Assembly: GCA_934630985.1 (NCBI GenBank)
Contig: CAKTXO010000079.1
Span: 1-6,944 of the forward strand
Reading direction: 5' to 3'
DNA: 6,944 nucleotides
Source: an uncultured Oscillospiraceae bacterium
GTDB taxonomy: Bacteria; Bacillota; Clostridia; Oscillospirales; Oscillospiraceae
Shown: positions 1 to 4,905 of the stretch, in pieces
How positions within the stretch are numbered: the first letter of the stretch is position 1
How the letters are laid out: every line of letters begins with the position of its first letter
The notes under the pieces: generated by a model
The model's database searches: none
What the model was told of the DNA's origin: nothing
The model's input: the letters and a program-made list of their open reading frames with translations, nothing else
Translations under genes and position numbers: made by a program

Positions 1-49
1 TCCGGATAGGACGCTGCACCAGGTTTTCATTCCGTTTGGATTTTGCCAC
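1..49 (-). CDS. 5' end of a gene downstream of the solute-binding protein, possibly an ABC permease (partial)
   Basis: Only about 16 codons are inside the window. A ribosome site GAAAGG (59-64) precedes two overlapping open frames. One starts at GTG 49-47, nine bases after the AGG, and reads MAKSKRNENLVQRPIR. The other starts at ATG 51-49 and reads MWQNPNGMKTWCSVLSG. I prefer the GTG frame: its basic, polar start is what a cytoplasmic N-terminus of a sugar ABC permease looks like, and a permease is the usual gene after a solute-binding protein. This identification rests on context and composition only. The frame and the function could both be wrong. Confidence 0.4.
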   Translation of the reverse strand, partial: MAKSKRNENLVQRPIR

Positions 50-87
50 ATGAATCATCCTTTCTATTGGGTTTTTTCCTTGTTTTT

Positions 88-136
88 ACAGGGCAGAGGC
101 TTGCCTCCGTGCTTCCGGGGGCAGGCCCCCGCCCTG
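88..136 (-). other. Branched GC-rich structure in the intergenic RNA
   Basis: An outer stem CAGGGC/GCCCTG (88-93 with 131-136) encloses two hairpins. One is GAGGC-tt-GCCTC (96-107). The other is CGGGGG-cagg-CCCCCG (116-131). In the minus-strand mRNA this forms a three-way junction between the solute-binding gene and the next gene. It may protect the upstream message or moderate expression of the downstream gene. I matched it to no named RNA family. Confidence 0.4.
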
Positions 137-154
137 CGCTGGATTTCCAGGGAA

Positions 155-183
155 GAAAGGGACGGGCAGTGCCCGCCCCTTTC
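155..183 (-). terminator. Hairpin after the solute-binding protein gene, partial terminator or mRNA stabiliser
   Basis: The 3-base loop (168-170) is closed by a 13-bp stem with one G-U pair (GAAAGGGGCGGGC with GCCCGTCCCTTTC in minus sense). It begins 15 bases after the stop codon. The following run is TTTC TTCCC, a poor U tract, so termination is probably incomplete. A strong hairpin between a binding-protein gene and its permease genes commonly keeps the binding protein more abundant. Confidence 0.55.
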
Positions 184-198
184 GGTGGTTATTTGCGA

Positions 199-1542
199 TT
201 AGCCGTTTACGACGGAGTACTCGTAAGCCCAGCCATCTACGAAGGCCTTGACGACCTCAGCCCAGTTGGCATCGGTGCGGTCGGCAGCGTACTTGGCCAG
301 AGCGGTCACAACGGTAGCTCTCCAGCTGTCCACGTTGGGGGTGTGGTTGAAGGCCCAGGACACGTTGTAGTTGCCCTTTGCCAGCAGGTCGTTGCCGTTG
401 GCCAGGAAGGTGTTGGAGGACTCGGGAGCGGACTTGAAGGGCAGAGCACCCAGAGTGTCAACCATCTTCTGAGAAGCGGTGGGATCGGTGACCAGCCAGT
501 ACAGGAAGTCCAGAGAAGCCTTCTGATCGGCCTCGGAAACCTTGCTGTTCACAGCCCAGCAGTTCTCGGTGCCGGAGCACAGGCCAGCCTTCTCCTCGCC
601 AGCGACGCCGCAGTAGATGGGGATCATGCAGATGTCGGTCAGACCGGCCTCGTTCAGGGCAGCGAACTCCCAGGTGCCGTTCTGATAGAAGGCAGCCTTG
701 CCCTCGGTGAACTGAGCTCTGGACTCATCGGCGGTGCCGGTGGTCAGGGTCTTGGGGTCAGCGGCGGTATCGGTGACGTACAGATCCCAGATGTTGCGGA
801 AGTTGTCCATGTAGGTGCCCTTGATGGTAGCGGGCTGCTCGGTGACGTTGTCATCCCGGAACTCGTAGAACAGAGGCATGTTGGCCAGGTGACCGGAGAA
901 ACGCCAGGAAGAGGAACCGTCCAGGCCGGCAGCGGAGAAGGCGTCAAAGCCCAGCTCAGCGGCGCGGGCGTGGATGTCGTCGGCAACAGCCTTCAGGGAA
1001 GCGAAGTCGGTAATCTCCTCAACGGAGTGACCGGCCTTCTCCAGCAGAGCCTTGTTGACGATGATGCCGTAGGACTCGAAGCAGTGGCCAATGGCCTTCA
1101 GCTCGCCGGCGTCATTGTAGAGGTTGAACTCATCGGTGGTCAGCTCGTTTGCAACAGCGGTGTCAGCCAGATTCAGTGCGTAGTCATCCCAGTCGTTCAG
1201 GCCGGACAGGTTGCCGATGTTGAAGATGGTGGGAGCCTCGGTCTTGGCCATCTCAGCGGTCAGGGTGTCGGAGTACTGGCCGGAAGCGGCGGTGACGACC
1301 TTGACGGGAACGCCGGTGGTCTCGGTGTACAGAGCGGCCAGCTCCTGCATGGTGGCGTCGGCCTCGGGCTTGAAGTTCAGGTAGTAAACACGGCCCTCAG
1401 CGGCGGTGTTATCGGCAGCAGCCTCGGTCGCGGGAGCGGCAGCGGCGGGAGCCTTGGTCTCAGCGGGGGCAGCGTTGCCGCCGCAAGCAGCCAGACCCAG
1501 CACCATGACCAGAGCCAGCAGCATAGCAATCAGCTTTTTCAT
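199..1542 (-). CDS. ABC transporter extracellular solute-binding lipoprotein, carbohydrate type (SBP family 1)
   Basis: This is a 447-residue secreted lipoprotein that should capture a sugar or oligosaccharide outside the membrane and pass it to an ABC importer. The N-terminus MKKLIAMLLALVMVLGLAAC is a classic lipoprotein signal with lipobox LAAC, so Cys20 is the predicted lipidated residue. An Ala/Pro/Glu-rich linker runs to about residue 45. The rest fits the two-lobe COG1653-type fold, with early ELAALYTETTGVPVKVV, a hinge-like GIIVNKALLEKAG, the segment FTEGKAAFYQNGTWEF typical of sugar-binding members, and a late FLYWLVTDPTASQ. Length is normal for the family. The start is set by AGGAGG (1550-1555), seven bases before the ATG. 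Substrate cannot be read from the sequence. The two LacI-type operators upstream suggest sugar-responsive control. Confidence 0.93.
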   Translation of the reverse strand: MKKLIAMLLALVMVLGLAACGGNAAPAETKAPAAAAPATEAAADNTAAEGRVYYLNFKPEADATMQELAALYTETTGVPVKVVTAASGQYSDTLTAEMAKTEAPTIFNIGNLSGLNDWDDYALNLADTAVANELTTDEFNLYNDAGELKAIGHCFESYGIIVNKALLEKAGHSVEEITDFASLKAVADDIHARAAELGFDAFSAAGLDGSSSWRFSGHLANMPLFYEFRDDNVTEQPATIKGTYMDNFRNIWDLYVTDTAADPKTLTTGTADESRAQFTEGKAAFYQNGTWEFAALNEAGLTDICMIPIYCGVAGEEKAGLCSGTENCWAVNSKVSEADQKASLDFLYWLVTDPTASQKMVDTLGALPFKSAPESSNTFLANGNDLLAKGNYNVSWAFNHTPNVDSWRATVVTALAKYAADRTDANWAEVVKAFVDGWAYEYSVVNG

Positions 1543-1549
1543 TTGTTTT

Positions 1550-1555
1550 CCTCCT
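1550..1555 (-). promoter_or_regulatory. Ribosome binding site of the solute-binding protein gene
   Basis: A perfect AGGAGG in minus sense lies seven bases upstream of the ATG. It fixes the start at 1542 and fits high expression. Confidence 0.9.
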
Positions 1556-1592
1556 ATAGCAATTATGGAACCGGGAAATCCGGTGTCTTATT

Positions 1593-1607
1593 TTGGAAAC
1601 GTTTCAT
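1593..1607. promoter_or_regulatory. LacI-family-type operator O1, just downstream of the promoter
   Basis: TTGGAAACGTTTCAT contains the perfect 10-bp palindrome GAAACGTTTC (1596-1605). A central CG with flanking AAA/TTT is the usual form of LacI/GalR/CcpA-family sites. It is centred near +16 of the predicted transcript, where a bound repressor would block elongation or initiation. It matches a CcpA cre site only partly, so a dedicated sugar repressor is more likely. The regulator itself is not in this window. Confidence 0.7.
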
Positions 1608-1622
1608 CGTTTCCATGTCTTG

Positions 1623-1651
1623 AGTTTACAGCAGCTTTCTCAAGAAATCAA
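1623..1651 (-). promoter_or_regulatory. Promoter of the solute-binding protein gene
   Basis: In minus sense, TTGATT (1646-1651) and TAAACT (1623-1628) are separated by 17 bases. Each matches the sigma-A hexamers at four of six positions. The predicted start near 1616 gives a leader of about 74 bases. The placement between two operators supports the call. Confidence 0.6.
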
Positions 1652-1722
1652 GCCCTTTTTGACGCAAGAAATGATTTTCCGCTTTTTCCACAATCCACGG
1701 CATCCCATTTTGGGCACTTCGC

Positions 1723-1736
1723 TGAAACGTTTCCAA
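1723..1736. promoter_or_regulatory. LacI-family-type operator O2, upstream of the promoter
   Basis: In minus sense this is TTGGAAACGTTTCA, identical over 14 bases to O1 but in the opposite orientation, with the same perfect core GAAACGTTTC (1724-1733). Centre-to-centre distance to O1 is 128 bp. Two identical sites flanking one promoter fit a tetrameric repressor forming a DNA loop, though a simple upstream activator site is also possible. Confidence 0.65.
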
Positions 1737-1780
1737 TTTTGCCGTGAGACCGGGTGCCCCGGCTGGCATTGCGTGCACCC

Positions 1781-1825
1781 AAGCCTTCCCCTGAGAGGGG
1801 AAGGTGCCCAGAAGGGCGGATGAGG
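1781..1825 (+). repeat. Interspersed hairpin repeat, frame 1 (plus copy)
   Basis: The repeat opens with AAG and the stem CCTTCCCC-tgaga-GGGGAAGG (1784-1804). It continues with GTG, a small stem CCC-agaa-GGG, and CGGATGAGG. The same frame with a different inner stem recurs inverted at 2015-2064. Confidence 0.7.
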
Positions 1826-1838
1826 TCGCTTTCTTTTT

Positions 1839-1899
1839 TCAATGACACCCATAAAACATATGTCATTGCGAGGAGGCCATAGGCCGACGTGGCAATCCG
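1839..1899 (+). repeat. TGTCATTGCGAG-family repeat: solo left arm and fragment of a right end
   Basis: A left arm TGTCATTGCGAGG (1861 onward), an inner stem GGCC-ata-GGCC, then CGTGGCAATCC match the left arms of the longer units at 2118 and 5004. Just before it, CAATGACA (1839-1846) matches the right end of such a unit. This is either two decayed elements end to end or a deletion derivative. Confidence 0.6.
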
Positions 1900-1918
1900 T
1901 TCCCCCTCGTTTCCCCTT

Positions 1919-1962
1919 GGCTCCCACTCTGGGGGAGCTGGCGGCGAAGCCGACTGAGAGGG
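1919..1962 (+). repeat. Interspersed hairpin repeat, frame 2 (GGCTCCC...GGGAGCTGGC...GACTGAG)
   Basis: The outer stem is GCTCCC/GGGAGC. It is followed by TGGC, an inner stem GGC-gaa-GCC, then GACTGAGAGGG. Copies with different inner stems lie at 4357-4409 (plus) and 4460-4516 (minus). The match shows a dispersed family with a fixed frame and a variable tip. Confidence 0.7.
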
Positions 1963-1970
1963 TAAAATTC

Positions 1971-2010
1971 GCCCTCTCCGCCTCCGGCACCTCTCCCAGA
2001 GGGAGAGGCA
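1971..2010 (-). repeat. Interspersed hairpin repeat, frame 3
   Basis: A perfect hairpin CCTCTCCC-aga-GGGAGAGG (1990-2008) is flanked by a second small stem in CCGCCTCCGG. In minus sense the layout, stem then GTG then variable stem then GAGAGGG, resembles frames 1 and 2. Only one copy is in the window. Confidence 0.5.
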
Positions 2011-2014
2011 AGAT

Positions 2015-2064
2015 CCTCATCCGTCACGGCTTCGCCGTGCCACCTTCCCCCTGGGGGAAGGCTT
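2015..2064 (-). repeat. Interspersed hairpin repeat, frame 1 (inverted copy)
   Basis: In minus sense it reads AAGCCTTCCCC, its complement, GTGG, the inner stem CACGGC-gaa-GCCGTG, then ACGGATGAGG. The frame matches the copy at 1781-1825 while the inner stem differs completely but still pairs. Confidence 0.7.
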
Positions 2065-2075
2065 GTATCGGAAAA

Positions 2076-2304
2076 CCCCGGTGCCGCAGGGCACCGGGGC
2101 AGACTGTCGAAAAACCATGTCATTGCGAGGCAGTGCGCGCACTGCCGTGGCAATCCCCCGAATTTTCAAACATTTTAGATCCTAAACCAGCGGCTTTTAC
2201 TTCTATCCGGGGGATTCCCACACCAGTCTGCGGACTGGTTCGGAATGACAGCGTATATTGGGGGCTTTTTTGACACGCTGCCCCGGTGCCGCAGGGCACC
2301 GGGG
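2076..2304. repeat. Composite palindromic element with nested MITE-like unit
   Basis: Two identical hairpins, stem CCCCGGTGCC/GGCACCGGGG with loop gcag, lie at 2076-2099 and 2281-2304. Continuing inward, the left arm reads GGTTTTTCGACAGTCTG in minus sense and the right arm GGCTTTTTTGACACGCTG in plus sense. The element is therefore bounded by inverted arms of about 40 bp and encloses the unit at 2118-2250. The right hairpin begins just past the regulator stop codon at 2311. In that direction it lacks a U tract, so it is at best a weak terminator. Confidence 0.6.
2118..2250. mobile_element. MITE-like unit, copy B (133 bp, terminal TGTCATT/AATGACA)
   Basis: It starts TGTCATTGCGAGG, with inner stem CAGTGC/GCACTG, then CGTGGCAATCCCCC. 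It ends GGGGGATT, an inner stem ACCAGTC-tgcg-GACTGGT, then AATGACA. The core between the arms is AT-rich (from AATTTTCAAACAT). It contains no coding frame, so it must rely on a transposase elsewhere, or it is a structural repeat. Confidence 0.65.
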
Positions 2305-2310
2305 GTTCGG

Positions 2311-2718
2311 TCATGGTTTATTCCGGTTCGCTACCTGGGCAATGGTCACGCTGTCCAGGTAGGTACTGACAATATGCTCCAGCTCTGTCCAAACCGGCAG
2401 GGTCAGACACCCGTCTGCCCGCTGGCATTCCGGCGCGCCTTCTTCCAGGCAGGCTACGGGAGCCAGGGTTCCCTCCGTCAGCCGGAGGATTTCCCCGAAG
2501 GTGATCTTGTCAGCAGGCTTTGCCAGTCGGTAGCCGCCGCCCTTGCCCTGAATGCCCACCACGATGCCGTTTTTCACCAGCACCGGCAGAATCTTTTCCA
2601 GGTATCCCAGGGAAACTCCCTGCCGGGCGGCCACGTCCTTCATAGGCACATAGCCCTCATGCTGGGCAAGATCCAGCAGCACCCGCAGAGAATACCGGCC
2701 TCTGGTCGAAATCAGCAT
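2311..2718 (-). CDS. Rrf2-family transcriptional regulator (CymR/IscR-like)
   Basis: This 135-residue protein matches the small winged-helix Rrf2 family, whose members sense iron-sulfur or cysteine status. MLISTRGRYSLRVLLDLA at the start, the helix-turn-helix region (about 26-50, with VAARQGVSLGYLEKIL) and the wing GKGGGYRLAKP (58-68) are diagnostic. Cys90, Cys98 and Cys104 form CX7CX5C. IscR carries CX5CX5C at a comparable place, so an Fe-S cluster is possible, though the first spacing differs. It starts eight bases after the sulfhydrylase stop codon and is clearly cotranscribed. The ribosome site is weak (GCGGAA), so translation is probably coupled and low. By context it likely controls sulfur amino-acid genes and its own operon, as CymR does. 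Sensing mode is inference. Confidence 0.9.
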   Translation of the reverse strand: MLISTRGRYSLRVLLDLAQHEGYVPMKDVAARQGVSLGYLEKILPVLVKNGIVVGIQGKGGGYRLAKPADKITFGEILRLTEGTLAPVACLEEGAPECQRADGCLTLPVWTELEHIVSTYLDSVTIAQVANRNKP

Positions 2719-2726
2719 AGTTCCGC

Positions 2727-4016
2727 TTACAGCGCCTGGACAGCGGCGAAGCCCTTGTCCAGGTCGGCCAGGATGTCGTCAATGTGCTCGGTGCCGATGG
2801 ACAGCCGGATCGTATTGGGCTTGATGCCCTGATCCAGCAGCTCTTCCTCCGTCAGCTGGCTGTGGGTGGTGGTAGCCGGGTGAATCACCAGGGACTTGAC
2901 GTCCGCCACGTTGGCAAGCAAGGAGAAGATTTCCAGATGGTCGATGAAGGTATGAGCCTCCTTCACGCCGCCCTTGATCTCGAAGGTGAAGATGGAGCCG
3001 CCGCCGTTGGGGAAATACTTCTCATACAGCTCGTGCTGGGGATGATCGGGAAGGGAAGGATGGTTGACCTTCTCCACCAGAGGATGCTTGGAAAGGTACT
3101 CCACCACCTTCTTTGTGTTCTCCACATGCCGGTCAAGCCGCAGGGACAGGGTCTCCACGCCCTGGAGCAGCAGGAAGGCGGCAAAGGGAGAGATGGTTGC
3201 GCCGGTGTCCCGCAGCAGCACCGCCCGGATGTAGGTGACGAAAGCGGCCGGGCCGGCAGCGGCCACGAAGGAAACCCCGTGGTAGCTGGGGTTGGGCGCG
3301 GCGATGGCCGGGTACTTGCCGGAGGCAGCCCAGTCAAACTTGCCGGAGTCCACGATGACGCCGCCCAGGGTGGTGCCGTGACCGCCCAGGAACTTGGTAG
3401 CGGAATGAACCACAATGTCCGCGCCATGCTCAATGGGGCGAATCAGATAGGGGGTGCCGAAGGTGTTGTCCACCACCAGTGGCAGGCCGTACTTGTGGGC
3501 CAGCGCCGCCAGGGCATCGATGTCGGGAATGTCGGAGTTGGGGTTGCCCAGAGTTTCAATGTAGATGGCACGGGTGTTGGGCCGGATGGCCTTCTCCACC
3601 TCGTCCAGGTCGTGGATGTTCACGAAAGTGGCAGTGATGCCGAAGCCGGGCAGGGTGTGCTCCAGCAGGTTGTAGCTGCCGCCGTAGATGGTCTTCTGCG
3701 CCACAAAGTGGCCGCCGTTCTGACCCAGAGCCTGAAGCACATAGTCGATGGCGGCGGCTCCGGATGCCACGGCCAGCGCGGCTACGCCGCCCTCCAGAGC
3801 CGCGATCCGCTTCTCCAGCACGTCCTGGGTGGAGTTGGTCAGACGACCGTAGATGTTTCCGGCATCGGTCAGACCGAACCGGGCAGCGGCGTGCTCGCAG
3901 TTGCGGAACACATAGGAAGTGGTAGCGTAAATGGGAACGGCGCGGGCATCGGTAGCGGGATCGGGCTGCTCCTGGCCAACATGGAGCTGCAAGGTTTCAA
4001 ATTTATAGTTAGACAT
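2727..4016 (-). CDS. metY: O-acetylhomoserine sulfhydrylase / O-acetylhomoserine aminocarboxypropyltransferase
   Basis: This 429-residue PLP enzyme of the Cys/Met metabolism family joins O-acetylhomoserine with sulfide to make homocysteine, or with methanethiol to make methionine, in the cytoplasm. Visible hallmarks are FETLQLHVGQEQPDPATDAR near the start, YGRLTNST (Tyr56, Arg58, phosphate binding), SGAAAI (85-90), VVDNTFGTPY with Asp183 facing the PLP ring, and HSATKFLGGHG with the Schiff-base Lys208. The long C-terminal part with a HPATTTHSQ-type motif favours the MetY group over cystathionine gamma-synthase. A longer frame starts at 4067, but AAAGG (4028-4032) and the family's usual MSxYKFET start support ATG 4016. 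It is first in an operon with the Rrf2 regulator. A leader with its own small frame and an operator-like palindrome precede it. Confidence 0.93.
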   Translation of the reverse strand: MSNYKFETLQLHVGQEQPDPATDARAVPIYATTSYVFRNCEHAAARFGLTDAGNIYGRLTNSTQDVLEKRIAALEGGVAALAVASGAAAIDYVLQALGQNGGHFVAQKTIYGGSYNLLEHTLPGFGITATFVNIHDLDEVEKAIRPNTRAIYIETLGNPNSDIPDIDALAALAHKYGLPLVVDNTFGTPYLIRPIEHGADIVVHSATKFLGGHGTTLGGVIVDSGKFDWAASGKYPAIAAPNPSYHGVSFVAAAGPAAFVTYIRAVLLRDTGATISPFAAFLLLQGVETLSLRLDRHVENTKKVVEYLSKHPLVEKVNHPSLPDHPQHELYEKYFPNGGGSIFTFEIKGGVKEAHTFIDHLEIFSLLANVADVKSLVIHPATTTHSQLTEEELLDQGIKPNTIRLSIGTEHIDDILADLDKGFAAVQAL

Positions 4017-4079
4017 AATATTTATTTCCTTTCTTTGATCGGTTGTGTTTGGTTGTCGTTTGAACAATGGCAGCGTCCG

Positions 4080-4136
4080 TCACATTCGACCAAAGCGGAA
4101 GTTCGCCCGAATCAGTGTTTCCATATTTTCGGTCAT
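4080..4136 (-). CDS. Putative 18-residue leader peptide upstream of the sulfhydrylase gene
   Basis: ATG 4136 opens an 18-codon frame, MTENMETLIRANFRFGRM, ending at TGA (4080-4082). It lies wholly inside the predicted mRNA leader, 63 bases before the enzyme start. GAGAGGTG (4143-4150) ends six bases before the ATG and is a stronger ribosome site than those of the two enzymes downstream, which argues for real translation. The tail is basic and aromatic (RANFRFGR) and has no Cys; Met is present three times. The RNA between the peptide stop and the enzyme is C-rich and G-poor. I infer translational control of Rho-dependent termination or ribosome arrest. I recognise no named family. Confidence 0.6.
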   Translation of the reverse strand: MTENMETLIRANFRFGRM

Positions 4137-4153
4137 AGGGAACACCTCTCTTT

Positions 4154-4182
4154 CAAATACTTACCAGTGCGGTAGGTGTTTG
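4154..4182. promoter_or_regulatory. 29-bp imperfect palindrome at the transcription start, candidate Rrf2-regulator operator
   Basis: CAAATACTTACC and GGTAGGTGTTTG flank a five-base centre. Ten of twelve arm positions pair. It spans roughly the end of the -10 box to +24, an ideal repressor position. The cotranscribed Rrf2 protein is the obvious candidate, giving autoregulation. I did not match it to a specific published consensus. Confidence 0.55.
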
Positions 4183-4183
4183 A

Positions 4184-4212
4184 AGTATAGCATCTATATC
4201 CTACTTTGTCAA
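4184..4212 (-). promoter_or_regulatory. Near-consensus sigma-A promoter of the sulfhydrylase-regulator operon
   Basis: In minus sense, TTGACA (4207-4212) matches the consensus fully, and TATACT (4184-4189) matches five of six with a 17-base spacer. The predicted start is near 4177, giving a 160-base leader. A promoter this strong implies that control is by repression or in the leader. Confidence 0.88.
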
Positions 4213-4343
4213 TAGGGATTTTAGAAATTCTGCGGCGAGTGGCCGCTGACAGTGCGTGCACGGCTGGTCTGTATTCGTTATACGATTGGGCACCGCTCGG
4301 TATCGGCACATTTTACAGGGCAGGAACGAAAGACGCACTGGTG
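4213..4343. other. Spacer without a recognisable gene
   Basis: I see no frame with a ribosome site on either strand here. Small inverted repeats are present, such as GCGGC...GGCCGC near 4230-4245 and TCGT-tat-ACGA near 4276. The GTGCGTGCAC motif resembles inner stems of the dispersed repeats, so this may be a decayed repeat. Confidence 0.4.
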
Positions 4344-4530
4344 CGGGAGCACCCCAGGCTCCCTTGTGTAAAGGGAGCTGGCAAAAATCTTTGATTTTTG
4401 ACTGAGGGATTGTCAAACTGTGGAAACAGGGAGTGCCCGGAAAGAGGGGAAACTCTGATCCCCTCAGCCCCAGTGTGCGCACTGGGGCAGCTCCCCTTGA
4501 TCAGCAAGGGGAGCCTTGGGGTGCTGCCCG
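4344..4530. mobile_element. MITE-like element with about 20-bp inverted ends, carrying two frame-2 repeats
   Basis: The left end (4344-4366) contains GCACCCCAGGCTCCCTTG. The right end (4505-4530), read in minus sense, contains GCACCCCAAGGCTCCCCTTG. The arms match except for single-base insertions. Inside are frame-2 repeats on opposite strands, at 4357-4409 with inner stem CAAAAATC/GATTTTTG and at 4460-4516 with inner stem CCCCAGTG/CACTGGGG. No coding frame is present. Confidence 0.6.
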
Positions 4531-4546
4531 TAATTGCGTGGAGGTG

Positions 4547-4575
4547 TTGACAAATCGGCGCAAACGTGGTATTTT
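4547..4575 (+). promoter_or_regulatory. Promoter of the putative antitoxin RNA
   Basis: TTGACA (4547-4552, full match), a 17-base spacer and TATTTT (4570-4575) predict a start near 4582. The spacer contains GGCGCAA, also found in the spacer of the opposing promoter at 4906-4934. Confidence 0.7.
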
Positions 4576-4581
4576 ATAGAC

Positions 4582-4667
4582 ACAGGGGTGCTACCAGTAG
4601 ACGGCTCCCCAGTGGATTACAAAGAAGTAACCGAAACTTTGGGGAGTTGGCGGTTACTTCTTTTTAT
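4582..4667 (+). ncRNA. Putative antitoxin antisense RNA of a type I toxin-antitoxin locus
   Basis: Transcription from the 4547 promoter would give an RNA of about 86 bases ending in the terminator at 4621-4667. Its last part is complementary to the end of the minus-strand toxin frame and its 3' untranslated region. An additional pairing, CTCCCCA (4605-4611) with TGGGGAG (4640-4646) in the terminator loop, could form a pseudoknot. GGGG (4585-4588) with CCCC (4607-4610) is an alternative. The RNA has no ribosome site or credible frame. The arrangement resembles par/Fst and TxpA/RatA loci, where a short convergent RNA overlaps the toxin 3' end. Confidence 0.65.
4621..4667. terminator. Shared bidirectional terminator of toxin and antitoxin transcripts
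   Basis: A perfect 12-bp stem AAAGAAGTAACC / GGTTACTTCTTT (4621-4632 with 4652-4663) has a 19-base loop. In plus direction it runs into TTTTTATTATTAT, a good U tract. In minus direction the stop codon of the toxin lies inside the stem and the run afterwards is TTTGT, which is weaker. Confidence 0.8.
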
Positions 4668-4749
4668 TATTATCATTTTCCTGGCGAACCAGGGAGATAA
4701 CTGCGATAATGACCATACAGAAAGCAAATAATTGTTCCCATGTAACCAT
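4654..4749 (-). CDS. Putative type I toxin, small hydrophobic holin-like peptide (31 residues)
   Basis: This short frame starts MVTWEQLFAFCMVIIAVISL, continues VRQ, and ends with a polar basic tail ENDNNKKK. That layout is a short N-terminal MVT(W/Y)E segment, one hydrophobic helix (about residues 7-21), then a charged Lys-rich end. It matches the Fst/TxpA/Hol_Tox-type membrane toxins of Firmicutes, usually 25-40 residues long. Such peptides insert in the membrane and disrupt it when not silenced. An in-frame TAA lies four codons upstream, so ATG 4749 is the first possible start. The ribosome site is weak (GCGGAT), suggesting low or structure-controlled translation. A long leader precedes it, and a convergent RNA covers its 3' end. 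Confidence 0.72.
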   Translation of the reverse strand: MVTWEQLFAFCMVIIAVISLVRQENDNNKKK

Positions 4750-4766
4750 ATCCGCATATTAAGGAG

Positions 4767-4789
4767 CGATTGCCACCGGCAATCGTTTT
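4767..4789 (+). terminator. Intrinsic terminator hairpin, also part of the toxin mRNA leader
   Basis: CGATTGCC-acc-GGCAATCG is followed by TTTTATT in plus direction, a compact canonical terminator that would stop readthrough of the antitoxin RNA. In the opposite RNA the same hairpin sits 17 bases before the toxin ATG, followed by CTCCTT, and may influence its translation. Confidence 0.65.
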
Positions 4790-4905
4790 ATTCGATTCGC
4801 TGCGCGACGCACCGCCCCTCTCTGCAAGGGGGCAAAAGAAGCCTATCACCCCCGAAAAAATCGAGGGGAACTGCCTACCGGGATGCTACTGGCAGCACCA
4901 CCGAC

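Noticed and set aside
43..1623. 526-codon plus-strand open frame
   Set aside because: It is the antisense shadow of the solute-binding protein gene. That gene has a lipobox, a family-like protein and AGGAGG. This frame has a Gly/Val-rich unlikely protein and no ribosome site.
2784..4175. 463-codon plus-strand open frame
   Set aside because: It is antisense to the sulfhydrylase gene, whose PLP motifs are unmistakable.
4017..4177. SAM riboswitch or T-box in the sulfhydrylase leader
   Set aside because: I looked for the SAM-I core and a T-box sequence with specifier and terminator stems and saw none. The leader is dominated by the short frame.
4534..4731. 65-codon plus-strand frame containing a hydrophobic LLLFIIIIFLA stretch, looking like a small membrane protein
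   Set aside because: It begins before the predicted RNA start at 4582 and crosses the terminator stem. Its hydrophobic stretch is the reverse reading of the toxin 3' end. The minus-strand frame fits known toxin layout far better.
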